Of a DNA stretch of 64,000 nucleotides, positions 20,207 through 30,568 are shown in pieces. Numbering within the stretch: the stretch's first letter is position 1; every line of letters starts with the position of its first letter. The stretch is from Butyrivibrio sp. GTDB lineage: Bacteria; Bacillota; Clostridia; Lachnospirales; Lachnospiraceae. Made by a program: the position numbers and the translations under genes. The notes beneath the pieces are model-generated. The model had not been told where the DNA came from. It worked only from the letters and a program-made list of their open reading frames with translations, and ran no database searches. Where the stretch lies: positions 1-64,000 of the forward strand of contig SVGA01000008.1 of NCBI GenBank assembly GCA_015056575.1, given 5' to 3'.

Positions 20207-20941
20207 TTAGCCGTTTCTTTGTTTGGCCAGGGTTTCCCTGGTCTTTTGGATGTAGGTGCGGTAAGTAAAGGCGACCGGAATAGTGATGCCGTTGTCCATG
20301 GTGACCTTACCGAAGGATGTCTTTGCAACGTGATCCACATTGACCAGAGCATTGTCAGAAACAGGACAGATCTGGGGGAAGATGCGGCATTGATCGTAGA
20401 TATTGAAAATATCCCCGATAACTTTGATGGTGCGGTTATCGGTCATTGAGACTTCAATCTCTGACTTTTGTTTTCTGAAGCAGATTATCTCGTCCCCGTG
20501 GGCATAGACTGTCTCAGCCTTTCCGCGAAGTTCAAGAGTGGGGATGGTTACAGCGTTTTTCTCCCTGATAAGCTCTACCATCTCTGTAAGCTCAGCAACC
20601 TTCAGGGGTTTATCGAGAAAATACAGATTATCGGCACAAATGCCGGCATCAGCGATCATTTTCCTGTAATCGAGAGAGGACACACACATGATGATGGGCT
20701 GATCAATGCCCATCTTCAGCAGAAGCCTTACAATATCAAAACCGTTTATATCCCCTGATACCATGTCGATAAAAAGACCTGCATACATCTGGGGGTGGGA
20801 CATGAAGGCGTCCTCATTTCCATAGGAATCAATATAGATACGTTCCCCAAAATCCTTGAAAACCCGGTCAGACTGGCGAGAGAGGAGCCTTTCGGTCTGC
20901 TTACGGTCTGCTATGTTGTCGTCACATACTGCCAGATACAT
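20207..20941 (-). CDS. LytTR family response regulator
   Basis: Receiver MYLAVCDDNIADRKQTERLL, LFIDM..G; C-terminal LytTR-like domain. Confidence 0.85.
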   Translation of the reverse strand: MYLAVCDDNIADRKQTERLLSRQSDRVFKDFGERIYIDSYGNEDAFMSHPQMYAGLFIDMVSGDINGFDIVRLLLKMGIDQPIIMCVSSLDYRKMIADAGICADNLYFLDKPLKVAELTEMVELIREKNAVTIPTLELRGKAETVYAHGDEIICFRKQKSEIEVSMTDNRTIKVIGDIFNIYDQCRIFPQICPVSDNALVNVDHVAKTSFGKVTMDNGITIPVAFTYRTYIQKTRETLAKQRNG

Positions 20942-20953
20942 GGACTTCTCCTT

Positions 20954-21247
20954 TTACATGAAACTGAATTCTATGGGACTAAAATGTAGGAATGCGATAA
21001 TTCCGATCTGTATTAACAATATTATAGGCAATCCGAACTTGAAATACCAATGCCTGGTTTTGTGGCGGAAGAGGAACATGCCAAGGATGGATCCGATGCT
21101 TCCTCCGACAAGCGCAACCGAAAATAGGGTCGCCTCGGGGATACGGAAGGCATGTCGCACAGCCTTCCGCTTATCGATTCCCATTAAGGCAAACCCTAAA
21201 AGATTTACGATCACAAAATATCCAATGATAAAGAATATGGATTTCAT
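20954..21247 (-). CDS. DUF1294 family small membrane protein
   Basis: MGIDKRKAVRHAFRIPEATLFSVALVGGSIGSILGMFLFRHKTRHWYFKFGLP. Confidence 0.85.
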   Translation of the reverse strand: MKSIFFIIGYFVIVNLLGFALMGIDKRKAVRHAFRIPEATLFSVALVGGSIGSILGMFLFRHKTRHWYFKFGLPIILLIQIGIIAFLHFSPIEFSFM

Positions 21248-21250
21248 CTG

Positions 21251-22474
21251 TTATTTATTGTTTTCCACTTCCTGCATCTTCATGGCGCGAACCTTTGAAG
21301 CCAGACCAAAGAGATTGATGAAGCCCTCAGCATCGTGGTGATCGTAAAGGTCACCGGTCTTGAAGGATGCGATGCTCTCGTTGTAGAGAGAATAAGGGGA
21401 CTTGGTGCCGGCCTTGATGATGTTGCCCTTGTAGAGCTTGAAGGTAACTTCACCGGTAACATATTTTTGTGTTGACTCGATAAAGGCCTGTTCGGCTTCG
21501 CGAAGAGGAGTGAACCATTTCCCTTCATATACTAGATCGGCAAACTTGTTGCCCAGATCCTTCTTCATTGTATAGGTATCACGATCCAAAATCAACTCTT
21601 CAAGCTGCTGATGAGCCTCATAGAGGATGGTTCCTCCGGGGGTCTCATAAACGCCGCGGGACTTCATTCCAACAACACGGTTCTCAACGATATCTACTAT
21701 ACCGATACCGTTCTCGCCTCCCAGCTTATTTAATGTACGGATAATATCGGAGACCTTCATTTCCTTGCCGTTTACTGACTTGGGAATACCGCCTTCAAAG
21801 GTCATTGTAACAGTTGTGGGCTTATCGGGTGCATCCTCAGGTGTTTTGCCAAGGACTAAGAGATGCTTGTAATTGGGCTCCAGTGAAGGATCCTCAAGCT
21901 CAAGACCCTCGTGGGAGATGTGCCAGAGGTTTCTGTCACGGCTGTAGCTGGAATCTGCAGAGAAGGGAAGGTTGATCCCGTGTGCCTTACAGTACTCGAT
22001 CTCGGACTCACGGGAATCCATTGTCCACTTGTCATTTCTCCAGGCAGCAATGATCTTGATGTCGGGAGCAAGTGCCTTGATGCCAAGCTCGAAACGGATC
22101 TGGTCATTACCCTTACCTGTTGCACCGTGGCAGATGGCTACAGCGCCTTCTTTTCTGGCAATCTCGACCAGCTTTTTAGCAATAAGAGGACGTGCCATGG
22201 AAGTTCCAAGCAGGTACTTGTTCTCATAAACGGCATGTGCCATTACGCAGGGAACTATGTATTCATCACAGAACTCGTCTACTACATCCAATATGTAGAG
22301 CTTGCTGGCACCGCAGCTTTTTGCTCTCTCATCGAGACCGTCCAGCTCTTCTTCCTGTCCGCAGTCTACACAGACACAAACTACTTCGTAATCGAAATTT
22401 TCCTTGAGCCACGGAATGATAGCAGTGGTATCAAGACCGCCTGAATACGCAAGAATAACTTTTTCTTTAGCCAT
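21251..22474 (-). CDS. argG: Argininosuccinate synthase
   Basis: [40 protein letters not shown]. Confidence 0.97.
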   Translation of the reverse strand: MAKEKVILAYSGGLDTTAIIPWLKENFDYEVVCVCVDCGQEEELDGLDERAKSCGASKLYILDVVDEFCDEYIVPCVMAHAVYENKYLLGTSMARPLIAKKLVEIARKEGAVAICHGATGKGNDQIRFELGIKALAPDIKIIAAWRNDKWTMDSRESEIEYCKAHGINLPFSADSSYSRDRNLWHISHEGLELEDPSLEPNYKHLLVLGKTPEDAPDKPTTVTMTFEGGIPKSVNGKEMKVSDIIRTLNKLGGENGIGIVDIVENRVVGMKSRGVYETPGGTILYEAHQQLEELILDRDTYTMKKDLGNKFADLVYEGKWFTPLREAEQAFIESTQKYVTGEVTFKLYKGNIIKAGTKSPYSLYNESIASFKTGDLYDHHDAEGFINLFGLASKVRAMKMQEVENNK

Positions 22475-22530
22475 AGTACTTTCCTCAACTTTCTTTATGA
22501 TACACTTAATCTGAAAGCTACTATAAACCT

Positions 22531-22619
22531 AAAATGCATAAAATGCAATAGGAAATGCATAATTATTTAATAAATAATCAAAAAATGCATAATTATGAAA
22601 ATTCATGTTGCATAATCGG
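22531..22619. promoter_or_regulatory. Cluster of ArgR-type operator sites between argG and argC
   Basis: Repeated AAATGCATAA / AAATGCAATA / AAATGCATAATTAT / AAATGCATAATTATGAAAATTCATG / TTGCATAAT. Confidence 0.65.
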
Positions 22620-22672
22620 CTTATGAGCCGTATACTAAAACAAGCATATTCTTATATGGAAAGGCGAAAACT

Positions 22673-23725
22673 ATGATAAAAGCAGGAATCATCGGTGCTA
22701 CCGGTTATGCAGGAGCTGAGATCGCAAGGCTTCTTCTTGCTCATCCACAAGCAGAGGTTGTATGGTATGGCTCCAGAAGCTATATCGATGAGAAATACAG
22801 CAGCATATACGGAAACTTTTTCAAGCTGGTGGATGCAAAGTGCATGGACGATAACATGGAGGAGCTGGCCGATCAGGTGGATGTGATCTTCACCGCAACT
22901 CCCCAGGGACTTTGCGCATCTCTTGTAAATGAAGATATCCTTAATAAGGTAAAGATCATTGATCTCTCCGCAGACTTCAGATTAAAGGATGTGTCTGTTT
23001 ACGAGAAGTGGTACAAGATCGAGCACAAAGCTCCTTCTTATATAGAAGAAGCTGTTTACGGGCTTTGCGAGATTAACAGGAAGGACATAGCAAAGGCAAG
23101 GATCGTAGCCAATCCCGGATGCTACACTACCTGCTCCATTCTTACAGCCTATCCTCTGGTAAAAGAAGGGCTGATAGATCCGGACACTCTTATAGTAGAT
23201 GCCCTTTCCGGTGTCTCCGGTGCAGGAAGAGGTGCCAAGGTTGCAAACCTTTATTGCGAAGTAAATGAGAGCGCCAAGCCCTACGGTGTTGCAAATCACC
23301 GCCACACTCCCGAGATAGAGGAGCAGCTTGGCTATGCTGCGGGAAAAGAGATAGTGATAAACTTCACACCTCATCTGGCTCCAATGAACAGAGGAATACT
23401 GGCAACGGAATACGCTTCACTAATAAAGAAAGACGATAAGCTCCCCACCTATGAAGAAGTGAGAGTTGCCTATGAGAAGTATTATAAAAATGAGACCTTC
23501 ATAAGACTCCTTGATAAGGATGTCTACCCTGAGACCAGATGGGTTGAGGGAAGCAACTTTGTGGATATAAACTTTAAGATAGATGAGCGCACCGGCAGGA
23601 TCATAATGATGGGCGCGATCGATAATCTGGTAAAAGGAGCAGCAGGACAGGCAGTCCAGAACATGAATATTCTCTTCGGGCTTTCAGAGGATATGGGACT
23701 TAAGCTGGTTCCCGCTTTTCCGTAA
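22673..23725 (+). CDS. argC: N-acetyl-gamma-glutamyl-phosphate reductase
   Basis: IIGATGYAGAEIARLLLAHP, VANPGCYTTCSILTAYPL, VSGAGRGAK. Confidence 0.97.
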   Translation: MIKAGIIGATGYAGAEIARLLLAHPQAEVVWYGSRSYIDEKYSSIYGNFFKLVDAKCMDDNMEELADQVDVIFTATPQGLCASLVNEDILNKVKIIDLSADFRLKDVSVYEKWYKIEHKAPSYIEEAVYGLCEINRKDIAKARIVANPGCYTTCSILTAYPLVKEGLIDPDTLIVDALSGVSGAGRGAKVANLYCEVNESAKPYGVANHRHTPEIEEQLGYAAGKEIVINFTPHLAPMNRGILATEYASLIKKDDKLPTYEEVRVAYEKYYKNETFIRLLDKDVYPETRWVEGSNFVDINFKIDERTGRIIMMGAIDNLVKGAAGQAVQNMNILFGLSEDMGLKLVPAFP

Positions 23726-23765
23726 TCCGGCAGGGAATACCTGCAGCAAGCGAGGTAAATGAGTA

Positions 23766-24209
23766 ATGGTTCGCGTAATGACAATGGATGATTATAATGA
23801 GGTTTACGGGCTATGGATGTCCATTCACGGTTTTGGGATACGCACCCTTGATGACTCCCGTGAGGGGATAGAGCTCTTTTTAAAAAGAAATCCCACCACC
23901 AGTGCGGTATATGAAAAGGACGGCAAGATCGTGGGAGCGATCCTCTGCGGCCACGACGGCAGAAGAGCCTGCATGTATCACGTATGCGTCAGCGAGGAGT
24001 ATCGTATGCACGGCATAGGCAAGAAGATGGTGGAGTTTTGTTGTGAGCAGCTCAAAAAGGAGAAGATAAATAAGGTATGCATCAATGCTTTTGTTACCAA
24101 CACCGTAGGCAACAAGTTCTGGCAGAAGATGGGCTGGACCTTGAGAGATGACATGAACTATTACGACTTCACCTTAAACCAGGATAATCTTACAGTATTT
24201 AATAAGTAA
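23766..24209 (+). CDS. GNAT acetyltransferase in the arginine operon
   Basis: MVRVMTMDDYNEVYGLW, MYHVCVSEEYRMHGIGKKMVEFC. Confidence 0.87.
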   Translation: MVRVMTMDDYNEVYGLWMSIHGFGIRTLDDSREGIELFLKRNPTTSAVYEKDGKIVGAILCGHDGRRACMYHVCVSEEYRMHGIGKKMVEFCCEQLKKEKINKVCINAFVTNTVGNKFWQKMGWTLRDDMNYYDFTLNQDNLTVFNK

Positions 24210-24235
24210 AAGATCACTCTTTTGGAGGATACAGC

Positions 24236-25459
24236 ATGAAGATTTTGGAAGGCGGAGTAACAGCTGCAAAGGGTTTTAAAGCTGCCAGCTGCGAGGCCGG
24301 TATTAAATATAAGAACAGAACGGATATGGCTTTTGTCTTTTCCGAGAAGCCCTGCGAAAGTGCGGGAACCTTCACAAGCAACCAGGTAAAGGCTGCCTGC
24401 GTGCAGTGGGATATGAAGCTGGTTCACGGAAACGGACCCCTTCATGGCGTTGTGATCAATTCCGGAATAGCCAATGCCTGCACGGGAAAAGAGGGCTTTG
24501 ATGCCTGTGAGGCTACCGCAAAGGCTGTAGAAGAGGTACTTTCCGTACCTTACGATTCCATCGCTGTTGCATCGACGGGTGTTATAGGAATGCAGCTTCC
24601 GGTGGACAAGCTTACCGCAGGAGTTAAAAAAATGGCGCCTTTGCTGGCGGATAGTCTTGAAGCGGGAACAGCTGCATCAAAGGCGATTATGACTACAGAC
24701 ACTGTGAATAAGGAAATAGCTGTCTCTTTTGACATCGGTGGAAAAGAGGTTACGCTTGGCGGAATGAGCAAGGGAAGCGGGATGATCCATCCCAATATGT
24801 GCACCATGCTGGCTTTCCTCACGACAGACATTTCCATTGAAAAGAAACTGATGCAGGAGGCCGTTTCCGAAGTGGTTAAGGACTCCTTCAATATGATAAC
24901 CGTGGATGGTGACACCTCCACCAACGATACTCTTATCCTTATGGCCAACGGCGAGGCTGGAAATGAGAAGATCGTAGCCAAGGATGAGAACTACGAGGCT
25001 TTCAGAAAAGCCCTTGAATATGTATGTACATTTCTTGCCAAGAAGATGGCGGCAGACGGCGAAGGCGCCAGCAAGCTTTTCGAGGCAAAGGTGGTAAATG
25101 CAAAGAGCAAGGATGATGCAAGAACTCTATCAAGAGCTATTGTGGGTTCGAATCTTTCCAAGGCAGCGATCTTCGGCTGTGATGCTAATTTCGGAAGGTT
25201 CCTTTGTGCTATGGGATACAGCGGAGCTGAATTTGACCAGAATGATGTGGAGCTTTTCTTTGAAAGTTCAAACGGTCGTCTTAAGGTCTTTGACAAGGGA
25301 ACACCCATTGTCTTTGACGAGGACGAGGCACTTAAGATCATGAAGGCGGACGCTGTCACCGTATTTGTTGACATGCACGAGGGCAGCGAGGAAGCGACAG
25401 CCTGGGGATGCGATCTCACCTACGATTATGTGAAGATAAATGCAGATTACAGATCTTAA
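24236..25459 (+). CDS. argJ: Bifunctional ornithine acetyltransferase / N-acetylglutamate synthase
   Basis: GVTAAKGFKAASCEAGIK, ASTGVIGMQLP, GMSKGSGMIHPNMCTMLAFLTTD. Confidence 0.97.
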   Translation: MKILEGGVTAAKGFKAASCEAGIKYKNRTDMAFVFSEKPCESAGTFTSNQVKAACVQWDMKLVHGNGPLHGVVINSGIANACTGKEGFDACEATAKAVEEVLSVPYDSIAVASTGVIGMQLPVDKLTAGVKKMAPLLADSLEAGTAASKAIMTTDTVNKEIAVSFDIGGKEVTLGGMSKGSGMIHPNMCTMLAFLTTDISIEKKLMQEAVSEVVKDSFNMITVDGDTSTNDTLILMANGEAGNEKIVAKDENYEAFRKALEYVCTFLAKKMAADGEGASKLFEAKVVNAKSKDDARTLSRAIVGSNLSKAAIFGCDANFGRFLCAMGYSGAEFDQNDVELFFESSNGRLKVFDKGTPIVFDEDEALKIMKADAVTVFVDMHEGSEEATAWGCDLTYDYVKINADYRS

Positions 25460-25477
25460 TAGAAAGAGGAGACAGGT

Positions 25478-26377
25478 ATGGACAAGGATATGCAGGATGT
25501 ACTGAAGAAGGCGGAAGTGCTTGTGGAGGCCCTTCCCTATATTCAGAAGTTCAACAGAAAGATCATCGTTGTAAAGTACGGCGGAAGCGCCATGAGCAAT
25601 GAAGAACTTCAGAAGAACGTCATCACCGACGTTACCCTTCTTAAGCTGGTAGGTTTCAAGCCCATCATTGTTCACGGAGGCGGAAAGGCCATCAGCAGCT
25701 GGGTTTCCAAGGTGGGAAAAGAGGCTGAGTTTGTAAACGGACTTCGCGTGACTGACTCAGAGACCATGGAGATTGCCGAGATGGTTCTTGGAAGAGTAAA
25801 CAAGCAGCTTGTTACCATGGTCCAGGAGCTCGGGGTGAAGGCAATCGGTATAAGCGGCAAGGATTCGGGTCTTTTACATGTGACCAAGAAGTATTCAGAC
25901 GGCAAGGACATTGGATACGTCGGTGAAGTGGACAACGTTGATCCCAAGGTTCTCTACGACCTTCTTGACAATGATTATCTGCCTATCGTTGCTCCTATCG
26001 GACTTGACGATAATTTCGATACCTACAATATCAATGCTGACGATGCCGCCTGTGCCATTGCCAAGGCAGTAGGGGCTGACAAGCTGGCTTTTTTGACCGA
26101 TATCGAGGGCGTGTACAGGGACATCAAGGATCCTTCCACCTTCATATCAAGACTTACCTGCTCCGAGGCGGATGCTCTTATCGCAAGCGGAAACATTGGA
26201 GGCGGAATGCTTCCCAAGCTCAACAATTGTACCGATGCCATTAAGCAGGGGGTTAACAAGGTACATATCCTCGACGGAAGGATTCCTCACTGCCTGCTTC
26301 TTGAGATATTTACCAATAAAGGTATCGGAACCATGTTTATGAGCGACAATGACGATCTGGCTAAAGATGCCGGTTGA
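25478..26377 (+). CDS. argB: Acetylglutamate kinase
   Basis: [34 protein letters not shown]. Confidence 0.97.
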   Translation: MDKDMQDVLKKAEVLVEALPYIQKFNRKIIVVKYGGSAMSNEELQKNVITDVTLLKLVGFKPIIVHGGGKAISSWVSKVGKEAEFVNGLRVTDSETMEIAEMVLGRVNKQLVTMVQELGVKAIGISGKDSGLLHVTKKYSDGKDIGYVGEVDNVDPKVLYDLLDNDYLPIVAPIGLDDNFDTYNINADDAACAIAKAVGADKLAFLTDIEGVYRDIKDPSTFISRLTCSEADALIASGNIGGGMLPKLNNCTDAIKQGVNKVHILDGRIPHCLLLEIFTNKGIGTMFMSDNDDLAKDAG

Positions 26378-26398
26378 GAATGAATGGGAGAAAATGCT

Positions 26399-27598
26399 AT
26401 GAGCGAACAGATGAAGAAGTATATCAGCGAGGCGGAAGCAGCACTGCTGCACACCTATAACCGTTATCAGATCGTGCTGGATAAGGGAGAGGGAGTATAT
26501 CTCTATGATATAGACGGCAAGAAGTATCTGGACTTTGTTTCCGGAATTGCCGTATTTGCCCTGGGCTACGGCAACAAAAAGTACAATGATGCCCTTAAGG
26601 CGCAGATTGACAAGCTTCTTCACACCTCTAATTATTACTATAATGTTCCCGCCATTGAGGCTGCAAAGAAGATCAAGGAAGTCTCGGGAATGGACAGAGT
26701 GTTCTTTACAAACAGCGGAGCGGAGGCTGTTGAGGGTGCTCTCAAGGCAGCCAGAAAATATGCTTTTCTTAAGGATGGCAGGACGGATCACGAGATCATT
26801 GCCATGAACCACTCCTTCCACGGAAGGACCTTCGGCGCACTTTCGGTTACGGGAAATCCCCACTACCGCGAGGCCTTTGAGCCTATGATCGGCAACATAA
26901 AGTTTGCGGATCTCAATGACCTTGACAGTGTTCTTTCTCTTGTAAATGACAAGACCTGTGCCATTATCCTTGAGACTGTTCAGGGAGAGGGCGGTATATT
27001 TCCTGCAACAAAAGAGTTTTTGGAGGGGATCAGGAAGGTTTGCGATGAAAAGGACATCCTGCTTATCCTGGACGAGATCCAGTGTGGCATGGGAAGAACA
27101 GGATATATGTATGCGTGGCAGAAGTACGGCGTAAAGCCCGATATCATGACAACGGCCAAGGCCCTTGGCTGCGGAGTGCCTGTGGGAGCCTTCCTTATGA
27201 CTGAGAAAGTGGGGCAGAATTCATTGGTTGCCGGTGATCACGGAACCACTTACGGAGGTAATCCCTTCGCCTGTGCCGCCATCAATAAAGTCCTTGATTT
27301 ATTTAAAGAGGACAATATAATAGAGAATGTGAATGCGGTGGCTCCCTATCTGGAACAGCGTCTTGATGAGCTTAGAGACAAATATGACTTCATCACGGAC
27401 AGGAGAGGTGCAGGTTTAATGCAGGGTCTGGTATTTGACAGACCAGTTGCGGAAGTGATCAACAAGGCTCTGGAAAAGGGACTTATCCTTATCAATGCCG
27501 GCACCAATATCATAAGATTTGTACCGCCGCTGGTTATTACGAAGGAGAATGTTGATGACATGATCGCTATTCTGGATTCATGTCTGGAGTCTATATGA
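26399..27598 (+). CDS. argD: Acetylornithine aminotransferase
   Basis: Class III aminotransferase motifs FTNSGAEAVEGALKAARKY, NHSFHGRTFGALS, LDEIQCGMGRTG, KALGCGVPVGAF. Confidence 0.95.
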   Translation: MSEQMKKYISEAEAALLHTYNRYQIVLDKGEGVYLYDIDGKKYLDFVSGIAVFALGYGNKKYNDALKAQIDKLLHTSNYYYNVPAIEAAKKIKEVSGMDRVFFTNSGAEAVEGALKAARKYAFLKDGRTDHEIIAMNHSFHGRTFGALSVTGNPHYREAFEPMIGNIKFADLNDLDSVLSLVNDKTCAIILETVQGEGGIFPATKEFLEGIRKVCDEKDILLILDEIQCGMGRTGYMYAWQKYGVKPDIMTTAKALGCGVPVGAFLMTEKVGQNSLVAGDHGTTYGGNPFACAAINKVLDLFKEDNIIENVNAVAPYLEQRLDELRDKYDFITDRRGAGLMQGLVFDRPVAEVINKALEKGLILINAGTNIIRFVPPLVITKENVDDMIAILDSCLESI

Positions 27599-29088
27599 AG
27601 TTACGTATCAGGATCTTTTCAATAATACTGGTTATCTGTGCCCTGGCGGGAACATTCGTCTATGCCCGCTCAGACAGAAATATTTTTGAAGATTATTCAC
27701 TTTTTGGCAACAATAAGACTACAGTCAGGCTTTGGTACACGGATGATTCACTTACCCCGTATCTTCAGAGCCGGGCTGTCGCCTATGCCGAGTCCAATGA
27801 AGACGTTCGTATCGAACCCGTACTGGTCTCAGGTCTTGAATACCTCGAGGCGATCAACAGGGCATCTGTAGATATGGACAATTACCCGGATCTTTACATC
27901 ACAACCAATGACTCTCTGGAGAAGGCTTATCTTGCAGGCCTTGCCATGGAGGTTGACGAGGACGGACAGTTTCTGACGGGAAGTCTTTTCCCTGAGGCTG
28001 CCCTTAATTCCGTCACCTACAAGGGTAAAAAGATTGCATATCCCTTCTACTTTGAGACCAGCTCTCTTATCTACAACAAGACCTACCTTGAAAACATGGC
28101 TGTTGAGACCATGCAGTCCGAGATCGATACAGCCGAGGGTGAGGCGGCCCAGGCCGCTGCGGAGGAGGCTTCAAGCGAAGAAGAGCTTGAAGAGGCATCT
28201 TCAACAGATGTAAGTGCTGAAATTACTCAGGGAATGATCGATGAGGCGGTTGCCGAGAGTCTTCCCCTTACCATTTCGGATATCCTGAAATTTGCCGAGA
28301 ACTACAACGCTCCCGAGCAGGTTGAAGCGGTGTTTGAGTGGGATGTGACTGATATTTTTTACAATTATTTCTTTGTTGGAAATTATATGAATGTAGGCGG
28401 CAATGCCGGGGATGATGTGAGTCAGATAGACATCTACAACACAGACACCATGAGCTGCATGAAGATATATCAACAGCTCAACCAGTTCTTTGCCATCGAT
28501 CCCGAGTCCATCGACTATGATCAGGTGGTTCAGGACTTTATTGACGGCAAGGTTGTATTTACAGTGGCAACTACCGATATCATCAAGAAGATTGAGGAAG
28601 CACAGGCAGCGGGAGAGTGTGACTTTGAATTTGCGGTTGCGGACATGCCCGGTATTACTGCGGATTTTGGATCAAGGACCATGTCCGTAACGGAGTGCCT
28701 TGTGGTAAACGGCCTTTCCGAGCACGGAAAAGAGGCTGCTGATGTTGCCAGGTTCCTGTGCAGCGATTCCTCCGGTGACATATTCAAGCATTCCGGCAAG
28801 ATAGCTGCAAGATACGGTGTAGAGTACGGGGATCCCAATATCGTGACATTTGTAAAGGTTTATGCGGATTCGGTTCCCATGCCCAAGACCATTGAGACCA
28901 GTAATCTTTGGATGCAGCTTGAGATTGCCTTCACCAAGATCTGGAACGGTGAAGACTGTAATTCTACATTGAGGCAGGTATCGGAGAATATTATGACCCA
29001 GATCACCGGCGAGCCCTTTACCGAGGAAACTTTGCCGGATCCCGATAATGTAGATATTACTGCCGACCTCAATGAAGATAATGATTGA
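27595..29088 (+). CDS. Extracellular solute-binding protein (sugar-type)
   Basis: N-terminal signal sequence; SBP-like fold pattern; overlaps argD stop; acidic low-complexity insert EGEAAQAAAEEASSEEELEEASS. Confidence 0.7.
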   Translation: MKLRIRIFSIILVICALAGTFVYARSDRNIFEDYSLFGNNKTTVRLWYTDDSLTPYLQSRAVAYAESNEDVRIEPVLVSGLEYLEAINRASVDMDNYPDLYITTNDSLEKAYLAGLAMEVDEDGQFLTGSLFPEAALNSVTYKGKKIAYPFYFETSSLIYNKTYLENMAVETMQSEIDTAEGEAAQAAAEEASSEEELEEASSTDVSAEITQGMIDEAVAESLPLTISDILKFAENYNAPEQVEAVFEWDVTDIFYNYFFVGNYMNVGGNAGDDVSQIDIYNTDTMSCMKIYQQLNQFFAIDPESIDYDQVVQDFIDGKVVFTVATTDIIKKIEEAQAAGECDFEFAVADMPGITADFGSRTMSVTECLVVNGLSEHGKEAADVARFLCSDSSGDIFKHSGKIAARYGVEYGDPNIVTFVKVYADSVPMPKTIETSNLWMQLEIAFTKIWNGEDCNSTLRQVSENIMTQITGEPFTEETLPDPDNVDITADLNEDND

Positions 29089-29148
29089 AATATTACAACA
29101 TATTTAATAAAATAGATTAGCATGGTGGGGTCCTCCACAGGAGGAAAC

Positions 29149-29862
29149 ATGCGAAAAAAGTTAATAGTTTTAATAGCGGTAGTTATGCTTGTAATGCAGA
29201 CAGGATGTACATTAGCAAGTACTGAAGTGATGCTTGAACCCGTAGCGGAAACGGCTGCTTTTGGATCATCTTCGGAGAATCTTGCTTCAGCCGGGGATAA
29301 GGGTGATGTCTCTTTTCCCGAGGAGAAGAAAGAGGGCTTAAGTGACGCTTCGGGGTATGTATCTGCCAATTCGCAGGTTGTGGTATATGTCTGCGGGGCT
29401 GTTAAGGATCCGGGGGTCTATGAGCTGGAAGCGGGATCAAGACTTGATGATGCGGTAAAGGCTGCAGGCGGTTTTGATGATGAGGCTGACAGGACCTATG
29501 TGAATCTGGCGGCTGTCTGTGAGGATGGGATCAAGCTTTATATTCCAACCGAACAGGAGATTGCAAAGCTGGCGGACGGGGACAGGACCATTGACAAGTT
29601 GGCAAAGGTATCCGGGAGCACCTCAGGCGGACCGGAAGCTTTAGGTGGAGCCCTGGCAGCTGAAGATAACGGCCTTATCAACATTAATACTGCTACGAAG
29701 GAAGAACTTACCTCTTTGCCGGGGATCGGCGGAGGATACGCGGACAGGATAATCGCCTACCGCAGTGAAAAGGGAGCCTTTAAGAGTATCGAGGATATCA
29801 AGAAGGTTTCCGGGATCAAGGATAAGCTTTTTTCCAAGATCAAAGATAAGATAACGGTTTGA
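29149..29862 (+). CDS. comEA: ComEA-like protein (SLBB plus helix-hairpin-helix), lipoprotein-like N-terminus
   Basis: VVVYVCGAVKDPGVYELEAGSRLDDAVKAAGGF, LININTATKEELTSLPGIGGGYADRIIAYR; LVMQTGC lipobox-like. Confidence 0.9.
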   Translation: MRKKLIVLIAVVMLVMQTGCTLASTEVMLEPVAETAAFGSSSENLASAGDKGDVSFPEEKKEGLSDASGYVSANSQVVVYVCGAVKDPGVYELEAGSRLDDAVKAAGGFDDEADRTYVNLAAVCEDGIKLYIPTEQEIAKLADGDRTIDKLAKVSGSTSGGPEALGGALAAEDNGLININTATKEELTSLPGIGGGYADRIIAYRSEKGAFKSIEDIKKVSGIKDKLFSKIKDKITV

Positions 29863-29884
29863 ATTATTTAGGAATGGTGAAGAA

Positions 29885-30565
29885 ATGAGTAAGAGAGCGC
29901 TGGTTGTTGACGACGAGAGAGCAATTGTAAAGGGGATAAAGTTCAGCCTGGAACAGGATGATATCGTGGTCGACTGTGCCTATGACGGCAACGAAGCGCT
30001 TGAGAAGGCCAGACAGAACGAATATGATATTATTCTTCTTGATGTGATGCTACCGGGACTTACAGGCTTTGAGGTGTGCCAGCAGATAAGGGAGTTTTCC
30101 AATGTACCCATAATAATGCTTACAGCCAAGGGCGACGATATGGACAAGATCCTTGGACTTGACTACGGTGCCGACGACTATATGACAAAGCCCTTCAATA
30201 TTCTTGAGGTTAAGGCCAGGATCAAGGCTATCATGCGCAGGATGAGCAGGCCCGGGGATGCGGATAAGGTTATCAGCTATGGCGATCTTAAGCTCAACGA
30301 GGAGTACAGGCGTGTCTTTGTTAAGGAGAGGGAGATCAATGTCACCAGTAGAGAGTATGAGCTTTTGGAACTTCTGGCATCCACTCCCGGCAAGACATAC
30401 TCACGAGAGGAGCTTCTTGAGACCATCTGGGGTAAGGATTATCCCGGTGATGAGAGAACCGTGGATGTTCACATCAGAAGACTTCGTGAAAAACTTGAGA
30501 CCAATCCCAGCGAGCCCCGTTATGTAAGGACCAAGTGGGGCAGCGGATACTATTTTCAGGCATAA
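29885..30565 (+). CDS. OmpR/PhoB family response regulator
   Basis: ALVVDDERAIVKGI, DIILLDVMLPGLTGFEVC, DDYMTKPFN; winged-helix C-terminus. Confidence 0.94.
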   Translation: MSKRALVVDDERAIVKGIKFSLEQDDIVVDCAYDGNEALEKARQNEYDIILLDVMLPGLTGFEVCQQIREFSNVPIIMLTAKGDDMDKILGLDYGADDYMTKPFNILEVKARIKAIMRRMSRPGDADKVISYGDLKLNEEYRRVFVKEREINVTSREYELLELLASTPGKTYSREELLETIWGKDYPGDERTVDVHIRRLREKLETNPSEPRYVRTKWGSGYYFQA

Positions 30566-30568
30566 TAT

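Noticed and set aside
22531-22619. Repeated TGCAT units considered as a CRISPR-like array
   Set aside because: Units are about 10 nt, irregularly spaced and AT-rich; they fit ArgR operators between arg genes, and no cas genes are present.
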